From Dorea_D hominis (GTDB lineage: Bacteria; Bacillota; Clostridia; Lachnospirales; Lachnospiraceae): a stretch of DNA of 64,000 nucleotides. Both the position numbers and the translations under genes were made by a program. The notes beneath the pieces are model-generated. The model did no database searches, was not told where the DNA came from, and saw only the letters and a program-made list of their open reading frames with translations. The stretch is from contig NZ_JACOOY010000008.1 of the NCBI RefSeq assembly GCF_014287705.1, positions 62,001 through 126,000 of the forward strand, read 5' to 3'. This document shows, piece by piece, positions 9,309-17,411 of the stretch (its first letter is position 1; the number at the start of each line of letters is the position of its first letter).

Positions 9309-9995
9309 TTATATCTCGATCTGGTCTTCCAACTTTCCATAAATTCCGTCTTTGATCCCTTCGACTTCCTTCAACTGTTCTTTTGATCCAAATCTTCCTT
9401 TTATCTCCCGGTACTTTATGATTGCCTGCGCTCTCGCCTCGCCGATCCCGGTCAAAGTCATCAGCTCTTCTTTTCCCGCCGTGTTAATATTGACTTTACC
9501 GGAAGTTCCCTGTGCATCTGTACTGCCGGAACTGCTGCCACCCTCTGCTACTCCTTCCGTTTTTTCTGAAGCACCGTTATTATTAATTGCTTCCTTCTTT
9601 GACGGAATATAAATCTGCTGTCCATCCTGCATCTTCTCTGCCTGGTTCACAGAAACGGATGCCGCCTTTCCTGTCAGACCTCCTGCGAGCCGGATCGCAT
9701 CGCAGATCCTACTGTCTGCATCCAGCCGGTACACGCCGGGATGCTTTACCTGACCGCATACATATACGCAGATCTCACCCGAAGATACTTTCTCATCCTC
9801 GTCATCTGCCCCTGATTGCTCCCTCTGTCCGGCAGTTTCACTCTTAGCATCTTCTGACAATTCTATTTCTTCCAGCGCACTTTCATTTCCTGTGTCCTGC
9901 TGTCTGCCAATACCGGAACAGCCAGTCAGGCAGGTAAATATTATGAACCACACAAGTAAAAATCTTCTGTTATTTTTAAAAATCTTCCTATGCAT
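9309..9995 (-). CDS. comEA: ComEA-like SLBB/helix-hairpin-helix lipoprotein
   Basis: Extracellular DNA receptor for transformation, 228 residues from the chosen start. The ATG at 9995 is preferred because GGAGG lies 6 bases upstream; a TTG five codons earlier overlaps that site. The N-terminus has a signal ending in a lipobox (FTCLTGC), then an acidic linker. An SLBB domain follows (VYVCGQVKHPGVYRLDADS), and two C-terminal helix-hairpin-helix motifs include VNINTAGKEELMTLTGIG. Canonical ComEA is a membrane-anchored protein of similar layout; anchoring by a lipid instead of a TM helix is inferred from the lipobox. It heads the run that ends in comEC. Confidence 0.9.
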   Translation of the reverse strand: MHRKIFKNNRRFLLVWFIIFTCLTGCSGIGRQQDTGNESALEEIELSEDAKSETAGQREQSGADDEDEKVSSGEICVYVCGQVKHPGVYRLDADSRICDAIRLAGGLTGKAASVSVNQAEKMQDGQQIYIPSKKEAINNNGASEKTEGVAEGGSSSGSTDAQGTSGKVNINTAGKEELMTLTGIGEARAQAIIKYREIKGRFGSKEQLKEVEGIKDGIYGKLEDQIEI

Positions 9996-10057
9996 ATTTT
10001 GCCTCCACAATGGTCGGAACTGTGAATCCCCTCATATGCCTAGATACACTTATATTA

Positions 10058-10489
10058 CTATTTCCACTGAAAAATTGCAACTCCTATAAGTGCAATTCCC
10101 ATGCCGATGGCTTTGCGCCACACAAATGGTTCTTTCTCCACTCCGAACAGTCCCATAAGCTCGATCACATAAGCTACGATCAGCTGTGCGATTACAATAA
10201 GAAGCGCTGCCTTCGCCGGACCGAGCTGTGCCATACTCTTAATCACCGTCCACGTAATCCCGGCACCGATTACGCCTCCGAGGAGCAAATATTTCGGCTC
10301 GACTTTCATAAGTGCACCTACCGGATTTCTTCCCGTTACCAGCCATGCAATGAGACAGATGATAAATGCACTGAACTGCACCCATCCGTTACTCACCCAC
10401 ATTCCCGCAGTTTTCGTCACCTGTGTATTAAAAACGCCTTGCACACTCATCAATGTTCCCGATAAAACAGCAATCAAAAAACCAGTCAT
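10058..10489 (-). CDS. DMT-superfamily small membrane transporter (YdcZ/DUF606-like)
   Basis: Small integral membrane protein of 143 residues with about five hydrophobic segments. Examples are FLIAVLSGTLMSVQGVF, FSAFIICLIAWLV, YLLLGGVIGAGITWTVI and AALLIVIAQLIVAYVIELMG. The size, the early N-terminal glycine-rich helix and the TVIKSMAQLGPAKAALL stretch match the DUF606/YdcZ branch of the drug/metabolite transporter superfamily, which works as a dimer of half-size proteins. The substrate cannot be read from sequence. It sits between comEA and argD on the same strand with modest gaps, so operon membership is unclear. Confidence 0.8.
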   Translation of the reverse strand: MTGFLIAVLSGTLMSVQGVFNTQVTKTAGMWVSNGWVQFSAFIICLIAWLVTGRNPVGALMKVEPKYLLLGGVIGAGITWTVIKSMAQLGPAKAALLIVIAQLIVAYVIELMGLFGVEKEPFVWRKAIGMGIALIGVAIFQWK

Positions 10490-10582
10490 TATCCATACCT
10501 CCTGCTTATGCAGATACTATGTCCAACAACTGGTCTTTTATACCTTTTTTTATATTTCTGGCTTGATTTTTCCAGATCTGAT

Positions 10583-11758
10583 TTACAGAATCTTCTCAAG
10601 AACTGCAATCATCTCATCCACATGCTCTTTTTCAATGATAAGCGGTGGAACGAAACGCAGGACATCTGCGCCTGCACCGATCACAAGCAGTCCTTCTTTC
10701 AATGCTGCATTTGTCACTTCACCAAGCGGTTTTGTAATCTGGATTCCCTGCATAAGTCCGGTTCCTTTCACCGCTTTTATACAGTCACATTTCTCCTTTA
10801 ACGCTTCTAACTTTTCTGTCAGATATGCGCCCATTTCTTTTACATGTGCGGTCAGATTTTCTTTTTCAAAGATTTCAACTGTCTTGCTCACTGCTGTGCA
10901 TGCCAGTGGATTACCTCCATAAGTGGTTCCGTGATCTCCCGGCTCCAGTGAATACTCTGCAACTTCCTCTGTCATGGCAAATGCACCAACTGGGATACCA
11001 CTTCCGATCGCTTTTGCCATTGTCATAATATCCGGTTTGATGCCGTATCCCTGCCAGCAGAACATTTCTCCAGTTCTGCCCATACCACACTGTACTTCGT
11101 CACAGATCATAAGGATTCCTTCTTTATCGCAAAGCTCGCGGATTCCTTTCATAAATTCCTCTGTTGCAAGATTGATACCGCCCTCGCCCTGCAGCGGTTC
11201 TAAGATAATCGCGCAAGTCTTGTCTGTCACCAGTGCTTTCACACTGTCCAGATTGTTGTATTCTGCAAAAGACACCCCCGGTACAAGCGGACCAAACGGT
11301 TTTCTGTATGCGTCATGTCCGGTTACGGATACTGCTCCGAAACTTCTTCCATGGAAAGACTCTTTCATGGCAATAAATTCATAACGTCCGGTTCCTTTTT
11401 TATATGCATATTTTCTCGCTGCTTTCAGTGCACCTTCCACAGATTCCCCACCACTGTTCGTAAAGAAAATACGATCCATCTTCGTAATCCGTTTCAATGC
11501 CTCTGCCGCTTTTCCACACACGGTATTATAATACAAGTTGGACGTGTGGCACAGCTTGTCGATCTGAGCTTTCAATGCCGTATTCAGCTCTTCATTTGCA
11601 TAGCCAAGAGAAGAAACCGCATAGCCGGCTGCAAAATCCAGATATTTCTTTCCTTCTGTGTCATACAGATACACGCCTTCGCCGTGTTCTAAAACAATAG
11701 AAAACTGATTGTAGGTGTGCAGTAACGCCTCGTTTGTTTCTTTCATATATTCATTCAT
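10583..11758 (-). CDS. argD: Acetylornithine aminotransferase
   Basis: Class III PLP aminotransferase converting N-acetylglutamate semialdehyde to N2-acetylornithine in arginine synthesis. The 391-residue length is standard. FTNSGGESVEGALKAARKY binds the cofactor phosphate. LICDEVQCGMGRTG-type sequence follows (here LMICDEVQCGMGRTGEM). The PLP lysine lies in IMTMAKAIGSGIPVGA and the conserved Thr in DHGTTYGGNPLACT. It begins 3 bases after the argB stop with a GGAG site inside the argB end. It is the last gene of the argC-GNAT-argJ-argB-argD run. Ornithine aminotransferase is an alternative by fold, but the operon makes argD very likely. Confidence 0.96.
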   Translation of the reverse strand: MNEYMKETNEALLHTYNQFSIVLEHGEGVYLYDTEGKKYLDFAAGYAVSSLGYANEELNTALKAQIDKLCHTSNLYYNTVCGKAAEALKRITKMDRIFFTNSGGESVEGALKAARKYAYKKGTGRYEFIAMKESFHGRSFGAVSVTGHDAYRKPFGPLVPGVSFAEYNNLDSVKALVTDKTCAIILEPLQGEGGINLATEEFMKGIRELCDKEGILMICDEVQCGMGRTGEMFCWQGYGIKPDIMTMAKAIGSGIPVGAFAMTEEVAEYSLEPGDHGTTYGGNPLACTAVSKTVEIFEKENLTAHVKEMGAYLTEKLEALKEKCDCIKAVKGTGLMQGIQITKPLGEVTNAALKEGLLVIGAGADVLRFVPPLIIEKEHVDEMIAVLEKIL

Positions 11759-11761
11759 AGC

Positions 11762-12661
11762 TTATTCTCCGTGATAATATCTCTCGTCAATATCATTCTT
11801 GATCGCAGTTCCGATACCTTTATTTGTAAAGATCTCCAGAAGCAGACAGTGCGGAATCCTTCCGTCCAGAATATGCACTCTGGATACACCATTTTCAATG
11901 GCGTCAATACAATTATGAAGCTTCGGTAACATTCCGCCTCCGATAAATCCATCCTCCATCAGTTTCTTTCCTTCTGATACATTCAGTTCAGAAATCAGAG
12001 TCGATGAATCTTTTGGATCTTTGTAAACACCCTCGATATCTGTCAGGAACGCAAGTTTCTCTGCATTGATTGCTTTTGCGATCGCGCATGCCGCGTCATC
12101 CGCATTAATATTGTAAGTATTAAAATCATCATCCAGACCAATTGGTGCAATGATCGGAAGGAAATCTTTCTCCAACAGATCGAAAATAATATCTGCATTG
12201 ACTTCTTTTACATCACCGACAAATCCGATATCTTCTCCGTCTGCGTATTTCTTGTCTACTTTCAGTAGCCCGCCGTCTTTTCCACTGATACCGATTGCTC
12301 TGACGCCAAGACTTTCTACAAGCTGGACGAGACTTTTATTTACCTTTCCAAGCACCATCTCAGCCAGTTCCATTGTATCGGCATCTGTCACACGAAGTCC
12401 GTTGATAAAATGAGGTTCCATGCCAACTTTTCCAACCCATTTGCTGATCTCTTTTCCACCGCCGTGTACGATGATCGGTTTGAAACCAACCAGTTTCAAA
12501 AGTGTAACATCCTGAATGACTCTTGCCTTCAGTTCCTCATCTACCATGGCGCTTCCGCCATATTTTACAACAATTATCTTACGGTTAAAACGCTGGATAT
12601 ATGGAAGTGCTTCTATCAGTACCTCTGCTTTATCCAGATATTTCTGCATTGATTTTTCCAT
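11762..12661 (-). CDS. argB: Acetylglutamate kinase
   Basis: Phosphorylates N-acetylglutamate to N-acetylglutamyl phosphate. This amino-acid-kinase-family protein of 299 residues has the ATP-binding Lys in IVVKYGGSAM, the glycine-rich loop PIIVHGGGKEISKW and the substrate region FINGLRVTDADTMELAEMVL. Catalytic residues lie in NINADDAACAIAKAI. The N-terminal helix (AEVLIEALPYIQRFNRK) is of the kind found in hexameric, arginine-inhibited kinases, so feedback inhibition by arginine is plausible. A GGAG site lies just before the ATG. It is flanked by argJ (80 bases upstream) and argD (3 bases downstream). Confidence 0.97.
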   Translation of the reverse strand: MEKSMQKYLDKAEVLIEALPYIQRFNRKIIVVKYGGSAMVDEELKARVIQDVTLLKLVGFKPIIVHGGGKEISKWVGKVGMEPHFINGLRVTDADTMELAEMVLGKVNKSLVQLVESLGVRAIGISGKDGGLLKVDKKYADGEDIGFVGDVKEVNADIIFDLLEKDFLPIIAPIGLDDDFNTYNINADDAACAIAKAINAEKLAFLTDIEGVYKDPKDSSTLISELNVSEGKKLMEDGFIGGGMLPKLHNCIDAIENGVSRVHILDGRIPHCLLLEIFTNKGIGTAIKNDIDERYYHGE

Positions 12662-12741
12662 CTGTGTCTCCTTCCCTGGCTGTAATTTTTGCTTTTTATC
12701 GAATCATCTGTCTCGCTTTAAATTTCATAATTATTGTCGTA

Positions 12742-13965
12742 TTAGCTACGGTAATCTGCATTGATCTCAATGTATCCGTGTGTTAGGTCACATCCCCATG
12801 CGGTTGCTGTTTTCTCACCCATCTTCACATCAGCGATTGCTGTTACTTCTTTCTCAGACAGGATCTTAGTAGCTTCTGCTTCGCTGTAATCTACGGCAGT
12901 ACCATTTTCAATGATCTGGATCTTTCCTGCTGCACTTTCGAAGAATAAATCTACTTTCTCCGGATCAAACTGTGCTCCGGAATATCCCATTGCGCAGAGG
13001 ATTCTTCCCCAGTTCGCATCATGTCCTGCGATTGCAGTCTTTGTAAGATTGGAGCAAACGATGGATTTGGCAAGTGTCTTTGCCTGCTCTACGCTCTCGC
13101 AGCCAACTGCTTTTACTTCAAATAATGCTGTTGCGCCTTCGCCGTCTCCTGCAATCTTTTTAGCCAGATATTCATTGATCGTATGTAAAGCTTCTGCGAA
13201 ATTTTTATAATCTTCTGTTCCGTATGTGATCTCCGGATTTTCAGCCAGTCCATTTGCGAGAAGGACAACGGAATCATTGGTAGATGTATCTCCGTCTACA
13301 GAAATCATGTTATAAGTATCTCCGACATCTTCGCTTAACGCTTTCTGCAACGCGTCTTTTGTAATGACTGCATCTGTAGTAATAAATGCAAGCATTGTGC
13401 ACATATTCGGGTGGATCATTCCGGAACCTTTTGCCATACCACCGATTGTAACTGTCTTGCCACCAACTTCAATCTCGACTGCAAGTTCTTTCTCATAAGT
13501 ATCGGTTGTCATAATCGCTTTGGCTGCTTCTGTACCATTTTCCTGAGAGTCATTTTTCTTCTCAGCCAGTACTTTGATTCCTGCTGTCAGCTTATCGATC
13601 GGGATCTGTTTTCCAATTACACCTGTAGATCCGATCATGACACCGTCTGCTGCCACACCAAGTGCTGCTGCCGCTGCATCTGCAGTGTCTTTGCAGTATC
13701 CAAATCCTTCCGCACCGGTACATGCATTGGCAATTCCTGAGTTTACGATAACTGCCTGTGCTTTTGCACCGCTCTTTACAACCTGCTGATCCCATTTTAC
13801 CGGAGCTGCCTTTACAACATTGGTTGTAAAAGTTCCTGCTGCCACGCATGGCACCTGGCTGTATACCAATGCCATATCTGTTCTGTCTTTATACTTAATT
13901 CCTGCTGCTGTACTTGCTGCTTCAAATCCTTTTGCTGCGGTTACGCCGCCTTTTACCTGTTTCAT
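12742..13965 (-). CDS. argJ: Bifunctional glutamate N-acetyltransferase / acetyl-CoA acetyltransferase ArgJ
   Basis: Transfers acetyl from N-acetylornithine to glutamate, closing the acetyl cycle of arginine synthesis; some members also acetylate glutamate from acetyl-CoA. The 407-residue precursor has the autocleavage site in KGSGMIHPNMCTMLAFITTDA, where the Thr after MC becomes the nucleophile of the beta chain. The oxyanion region IGSTGVIGKQIP is also present. The C-terminus GYIEINADYRS is typical. GGTGGAAG precedes the ATG. Whether it is mono- or bifunctional cannot be decided by eye, and the adjacent GNAT gene bears on this. Confidence 0.97.
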   Translation of the reverse strand: MKQVKGGVTAAKGFEAASTAAGIKYKDRTDMALVYSQVPCVAAGTFTTNVVKAAPVKWDQQVVKSGAKAQAVIVNSGIANACTGAEGFGYCKDTADAAAAALGVAADGVMIGSTGVIGKQIPIDKLTAGIKVLAEKKNDSQENGTEAAKAIMTTDTYEKELAVEIEVGGKTVTIGGMAKGSGMIHPNMCTMLAFITTDAVITKDALQKALSEDVGDTYNMISVDGDTSTNDSVVLLANGLAENPEITYGTEDYKNFAEALHTINEYLAKKIAGDGEGATALFEVKAVGCESVEQAKTLAKSIVCSNLTKTAIAGHDANWGRILCAMGYSGAQFDPEKVDLFFESAAGKIQIIENGTAVDYSEAEATKILSEKEVTAIADVKMGEKTATAWGCDLTHGYIEINADYRS

Positions 13966-14057
13966 CTTTCTTCCACCTTTCTTTTTTGTTCTCGTCTGCC
14001 GGTTCTTCCATCTATAATTCCCACAGATTATTATTCGCCATATCTGTATGAAACTGC

Positions 14058-14504
14058 TTACTGTATGAAGGCTGTAATATTTGCCTCATTCAGTGTAAAA
14101 TCATAATAATTCAAATCTTCTCTTTTTGTCCAGCCGATTTCTTTCCAGAATGCATTACCGATATCATTCTGTGTAAATGCGATCAGGGATACTTTGTTGA
14201 TTCCTTCTTTTTTCAGTGCCTCCATCGTAAATACAACCATGGCTTTTCCGATGCCCTTCATTCTGTGGTTCACATCTACACATACATGATACAGACAGCC
14301 TCGTCTTCCATCGTGCCCACAGAGAATTGCTCCAACGATTTTCCCATCCTCTTCTGCAACTACACTTGTGGTTGGATTTCTCTTCAAAAACCGTTCCACA
14401 CCTTCTCTGGAATCATCCACACTGCGGATACCAAAGCCCTTAATGCTCATCCAGAGTGCGTGCACCCGGTCAAAATCTTCTATTTTCATTACTCTTATAT
14501 TCAT
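14058..14504 (-). CDS. GNAT-family N-acetyltransferase inside the arg operon
   Basis: A 148-residue Gcn5-related acetyltransferase. The acetyl-CoA-binding signature is VDVNHRMKGIGKAMV (about residues 78-92), preceded by the beta strand GCLYHVCV and followed by AFTQNDIGNAFWKEIGW, which closes the fold. It lies between argC and argJ with gaps under 100 bases on both sides. That placement suggests a short N-acetylglutamate synthase replenishing the acetyl cycle, but the sequence alone does not define the acceptor amine. A generic acetyltransferase carried in the operon is the alternative. No kinase-like domain of classical ArgA is present. Confidence 0.85.
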   Translation of the reverse strand: MNIRVMKIEDFDRVHALWMSIKGFGIRSVDDSREGVERFLKRNPTTSVVAEEDGKIVGAILCGHDGRRGCLYHVCVDVNHRMKGIGKAMVVFTMEALKKEGINKVSLIAFTQNDIGNAFWKEIGWTKREDLNYYDFTLNEANITAFIQ

Positions 14505-14577
14505 CTATATTCTCTACTCCTCTGTCTGTATTTTCCGTTGGGGACAAACCGGCAAAACAATTCGTTTGCACCTGTCC

Positions 14578-15618
14578 TTATGGGAACATTGGAACCAGTT
14601 CTAATCCCTCCGTCTCCGGAAGTCCGAACATCAGATTCATGTTCTGTACTGCCTGTCCGGCTGCACCTTTTACCAGATTGTCGATCGCGCCCATCATAAT
14701 GATACGGTTTGTTCTCGAATCGATCTTAAAGTTGATATCAACGTAATTGCTTCCTTCTACCCATTTTGTCTCCGGGCACACATCTTTTGGAAGCACACGG
14801 ACAAATTTCTCATCTTTATAATATTTATCATAAATTGCTTTAACCTCTTCATATGTCACTTCTTTTTTCAGTGTTGCATACTCTGTGGCAAGGATTCCGC
14901 GGTTCATCGGCACAAGATGCGGTGTGAAATTGATCAGCACTTCTTCTCCGGATGCATAGCCTAACTGCTCTTCAATCTCCGGTGTATGTCTGTGGCTTGC
15001 CACACCGTATGCTTTCATGTTCTCATTGACTTCACAGAAGAGATTCGGAACCTTCGCTCCTCTTCCTGCTCCGGACGTACCGGATTTGGCGTCTACGATC
15101 AAAGTATTCATATCAATGATTCCTTCTTTTGCCAGCGGATACGCTGTCAGGATCGAACATGTTGTATAACATCCCGGATTCGCTACCAGTCTTGCGCCCT
15201 TTACATCTTCACGGTTGATCTCACACAGTCCGTATACTGCTTCCTTAATAAACTGTGGACTCTTATGTGCGATTCCATACCATTTTTCATAAGTAGCTAC
15301 ATCCTTGATCCGGTAATCTGCACTCAAGTCAATGATCTTTGTCTGGGCCAAAATCTCCTCTGACATCATCGAAGCACAGAAACCCTGCGGCGTTGCCGTA
15401 AAGATTACATCTGCCTGCTTTGCAAGTTCTTCCATATTGTCATCCAGACACTTTGCGTCTACGATCTCAAACATGTTGCGATACACATCTGCATATTTCT
15501 GATCTATATAACTTCTGGAGCCATACCATACAATCTGCGCATCCTTATGTGCAGATAAAATTCTCACAAGTTCACCTCCGGCATATCCGGTTGCTCCGAT
15601 AATTCCCACCTTAATCAT
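14578..15618 (-). CDS. argC: N-acetyl-gamma-glutamyl-phosphate reductase
   Basis: NADPH-dependent reduction of acetylglutamyl phosphate to the semialdehyde. The N-terminal Rossmann motif is GIIGATGYAGGEL, the catalytic Cys lies in VANPGCYTTCSILT, and SGTSGAGRGAK and a HRHTPEIEEQLG His motif follow. The 346-residue form from the ATG at 15618 is chosen because AGGAGG lies 9 bases before it, while the ATG at 15627 abuts that site directly. It heads the arg run and is divergent from argG across a 300-base control region. A candidate promoter (TGGACA, 17 bases, TACTAT) lies at 15675-15703. Confidence 0.97.
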   Translation of the reverse strand: MIKVGIIGATGYAGGELVRILSAHKDAQIVWYGSRSYIDQKYADVYRNMFEIVDAKCLDDNMEELAKQADVIFTATPQGFCASMMSEEILAQTKIIDLSADYRIKDVATYEKWYGIAHKSPQFIKEAVYGLCEINREDVKGARLVANPGCYTTCSILTAYPLAKEGIIDMNTLIVDAKSGTSGAGRGAKVPNLFCEVNENMKAYGVASHRHTPEIEEQLGYASGEEVLINFTPHLVPMNRGILATEYATLKKEVTYEEVKAIYDKYYKDEKFVRVLPKDVCPETKWVEGSNYVDINFKIDSRTNRIIMMGAIDNLVKGAAGQAVQNMNLMFGLPETEGLELVPMFP

Positions 15619-15674
15619 ATACGTCATCCTCCTGATGTATTTTTATACTTACTAGTTGAACATTCGTGTTTTTT

Positions 15675-15703
15675 ATAGTAAACCCATTTTCGGGAGTTGT
15701 CCA
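15675..15703 (-). promoter_or_regulatory. Candidate sigma-A promoter of the argC operon
   Basis: Read on the minus strand, TGGACA (15698-15703) and TACTAT (15675-15680) are separated by 17 bases, about 57 bases before the argC start. The -35 hexamer touches the outer arm of the REP-like palindrome at 15702-15745. Predicted by eye only. Confidence 0.5.
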
Positions 15704-15745
15704 GTTTGGGACGGGGCTTTTTTAGAAAATCCCCGTCCCAAACTG
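15702..15745. repeat. REP-like palindrome, copy 1
   Basis: Near-perfect inverted repeat with arms of about 20 bases (one mismatch) around a 4-base loop. The core is GGGACGGGG then a T run, mirrored by AAAA then CCCCGTCCC. A degenerate extra half copy (CCCCCTGTCCC) follows at 15750-15760. The same core recurs at 46305-46340, also between genes. Short GGGACGGGG palindromes of this kind are typical of REP sequences handled by Y1 (RAYT) transposases. No transposase is in the window, so the link is inference. Confidence 0.7.
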
Positions 15746-15773
15746 AAATCCCCCTGTCCCTTTTTCATTAGTA

Positions 15774-15809
15774 TGTGAATAATTATACAGCCATCATGTA
15801 TAATATGCA
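15774..15809. promoter_or_regulatory. Tandem ARG-box-like operators
   Basis: TGTGAATAATTATACAG at 15774-15790 fits the ArgR box TGNATWWWWATNCA core closely. A second, slightly short copy (TGTATAATATGCA) lies at 15797-15809. Their centres are about 21 bases apart, the two-helical-turn spacing expected for hexameric ArgR. They lie just upstream of the argG promoter and between the divergent argC and argG genes, so arginine-dependent repression of both is likely. Confidence 0.65.
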
Positions 15810-15828
15810 AGTATTTTCTATTTTTTCC

Positions 15829-15857
15829 TTGCATATTTATAACATATAGTGTATAGT
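15829..15857 (+). promoter_or_regulatory. Candidate sigma-A promoter of argG
   Basis: TTGCAT (15829-15834) and TATAGT (15852-15857) have a 17-base spacer and lie about 60 bases before the argG ATG. ARG-box-like sites lie directly upstream. Confidence 0.6.
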
Positions 15858-15918
15858 TAACTTTGCAATCGCAAATAATTAAGCATTTTATAAAAATACA
15901 TTTCAGGAGGATATACAT

Positions 15919-17145
15919 ATGAAAGAAAAAGTAGTACTTGCCTATTCAGGTGGACTTGACACAACAGCAGTTATTCCGTGGTTAAAAGAGACTTTCGGTT
16001 ATGAAGTTATCTGTTGCTGCGTAGACTGTGGACAGGGAGAAGAGCTGGACGGACTGGAAGAGAGAGCTAAAATGTCAGGTGCTTCCAAATTATATATCGA
16101 AGATATCGTAGATGACTTTGCTGACAACTATATCGTTCCTTGTGTTCAGGCAAATGCTGTTTACGAAGACAAATATCTGATTGGTACTGCTATGGCTCGT
16201 CCGGCAATTTCTAAAAAGCTGGTTGAGATTGCACGTAAAGAAGGGGCTGTTGCTATCTGCCACGGTGCTACCGGTAAAGGAAATGACCAGATCCGTTTTG
16301 AGTTAAGTATCCGTGCTCTGGCTCCGGACATCAAGATCATCGCTCCATGGAGAATGACAGACATCTGGACAATGCAGTCCCGTGAAGACGAGCTTGCTTA
16401 TTGTAAAGCACACGGAATCGACCTTCCATTCGACGCCAGCCACAGCTACAGTCGTGACCGTAACTTATGGCACATCAGCCACGAAGGACTGGAACTGGAA
16501 GATCCTGCATGCGAGCCAAACTATGACGACATGCTTGTATTAGGTGTTACACCTGAGAAAGCTCCAGACAAAGGCGAATATGTTACAATGACATTTGAAA
16601 AAGGTGTTCCGAAGACAATCAACGGAGAGGCTATGAAAGTTTCTGACATCATCCGCAAACTGAATGAACTCGGTGGAAAACATGGTATCGGAATCATTGA
16701 TATCGTTGAAAACCGTGTCGTTGGTATGAAATCCCGTGGTGTATATGAGACTCCTGGCGGAACAATCCTTTACGAAGCACACCAGCAGTTAGAAGAGCTG
16801 ATCTTAGACCGTGCTACATACGAAGTAAAAGAGCAGATGGCTAAGAAATTATCCCAGGTTGTATACGAAGGAAAATGGTTTACACCACTGCGTGAAGCAA
16901 TCCAGGCATTTATTGAGAGCACACAGGAATATGTAACTGGTGAAGTGAAGTTCAAACTTTACAAAGGAAATATCATCAAAGCCGGAACAACTTCTCCATA
17001 CTCTCTGTATAATGAATCTCTTGCAAGCTTCACTACCGGAGATCTGTATGATCACCATGACGCTGACGGATTCATCAACCTGTTCGGACTGCCGTTAAAA
17101 GTTCGTGCCATGAAAATGCAGGAAGTAAATGAAAACCAGAAATAA
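15919..17145 (+). CDS. argG: Argininosuccinate synthase
   Basis: ATP-dependent condensation of citrulline and aspartate, the penultimate step of arginine synthesis. The PP-loop motif AYSGGLDTTAVIPWL lies near the N-terminus (residues 9-23). GATGKGNDQIRFE and the citrulline/aspartate-binding blocks (SHSYSRDRNLWHISHEGLELEDP, split over residues 174-196) follow. The 408-residue length is normal. An AGGAGG site lies 8 bases before the ATG. It is transcribed away from the argC operon and followed by an intrinsic terminator. No argH follows, so that gene must be elsewhere. Confidence 0.98.
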   Translation: MKEKVVLAYSGGLDTTAVIPWLKETFGYEVICCCVDCGQGEELDGLEERAKMSGASKLYIEDIVDDFADNYIVPCVQANAVYEDKYLIGTAMARPAISKKLVEIARKEGAVAICHGATGKGNDQIRFELSIRALAPDIKIIAPWRMTDIWTMQSREDELAYCKAHGIDLPFDASHSYSRDRNLWHISHEGLELEDPACEPNYDDMLVLGVTPEKAPDKGEYVTMTFEKGVPKTINGEAMKVSDIIRKLNELGGKHGIGIIDIVENRVVGMKSRGVYETPGGTILYEAHQQLEELILDRATYEVKEQMAKKLSQVVYEGKWFTPLREAIQAFIESTQEYVTGEVKFKLYKGNIIKAGTTSPYSLYNESLASFTTGDLYDHHDADGFINLFGLPLKVRAMKMQEVNENQK

Positions 17146-17187
17146 ACGTATAATATGAAGATTTAAACTGCTCCGGCAGTTATGATA

Positions 17188-17208
17188 TGCACCCTGTCAA
17201 GTAGACAG
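17188..17208. other. Possible insertion-sequence end remnant
   Basis: A TGCACC start followed by CTGTC-AAGTA-GACAG, inside an otherwise empty 3' region of argG, recalls terminal repeats of some IS3-family elements. No transposase or second end is present. This is recognition from memory and is weak. Confidence 0.2.
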
Positions 17209-17237
17209 ATCAAATATCTAAAATAAGTGTTCAGTGA

Positions 17238-17270
17238 AAGACCATACTTCGTATGAAGTATGGTCTTTTT
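17238..17270 (+). terminator. Intrinsic terminator after argG
   Basis: A perfect 13-bp stem (AAGACCATACTTC against GAAGTATGGTCTT) with a GTAT loop is followed by a T run, 93 bases after the argG stop. Confidence 0.9.
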
Positions 17271-17326
17271 ATACACCAAGCAGGATACGCTCTGCTAATC
17301 CCATTCTGATTGCGTGACATTAAAAC

Positions 17327-17382
17327 ATAAAGTACCGTTTTTACTGTTCTACTATAAATAACAATCAAAAACGGTACTTTAT
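17327..17382. repeat. 16-bp perfect inverted repeat between convergent genes
   Basis: Arms ATAAAGTACCGTTTTT (17327-17342) and its exact complement (17367-17382) flank a 24-base AT-rich loop. It lies between the argG terminator and the 3' end of the LspA-like gene. It could act as a bidirectional terminator for the convergent genes, but the loop is long and the T run is part of the stem. Confidence 0.6.
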
Positions 17383-17411
17383 AACATTCTTTTAAAATCT
17401 ATGAAATTGTC

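Noticed and set aside
10010..10465. Plus-strand open frame of 151 codons
   Set aside because: Antisense to the DMT transporter gene; no support for coding.
15673..15918. Minus-strand open frame of 81 codons across the argC-argG gap
   Set aside because: It reads through the REP palindrome, ARG boxes and argG promoter, with no ribosome site.
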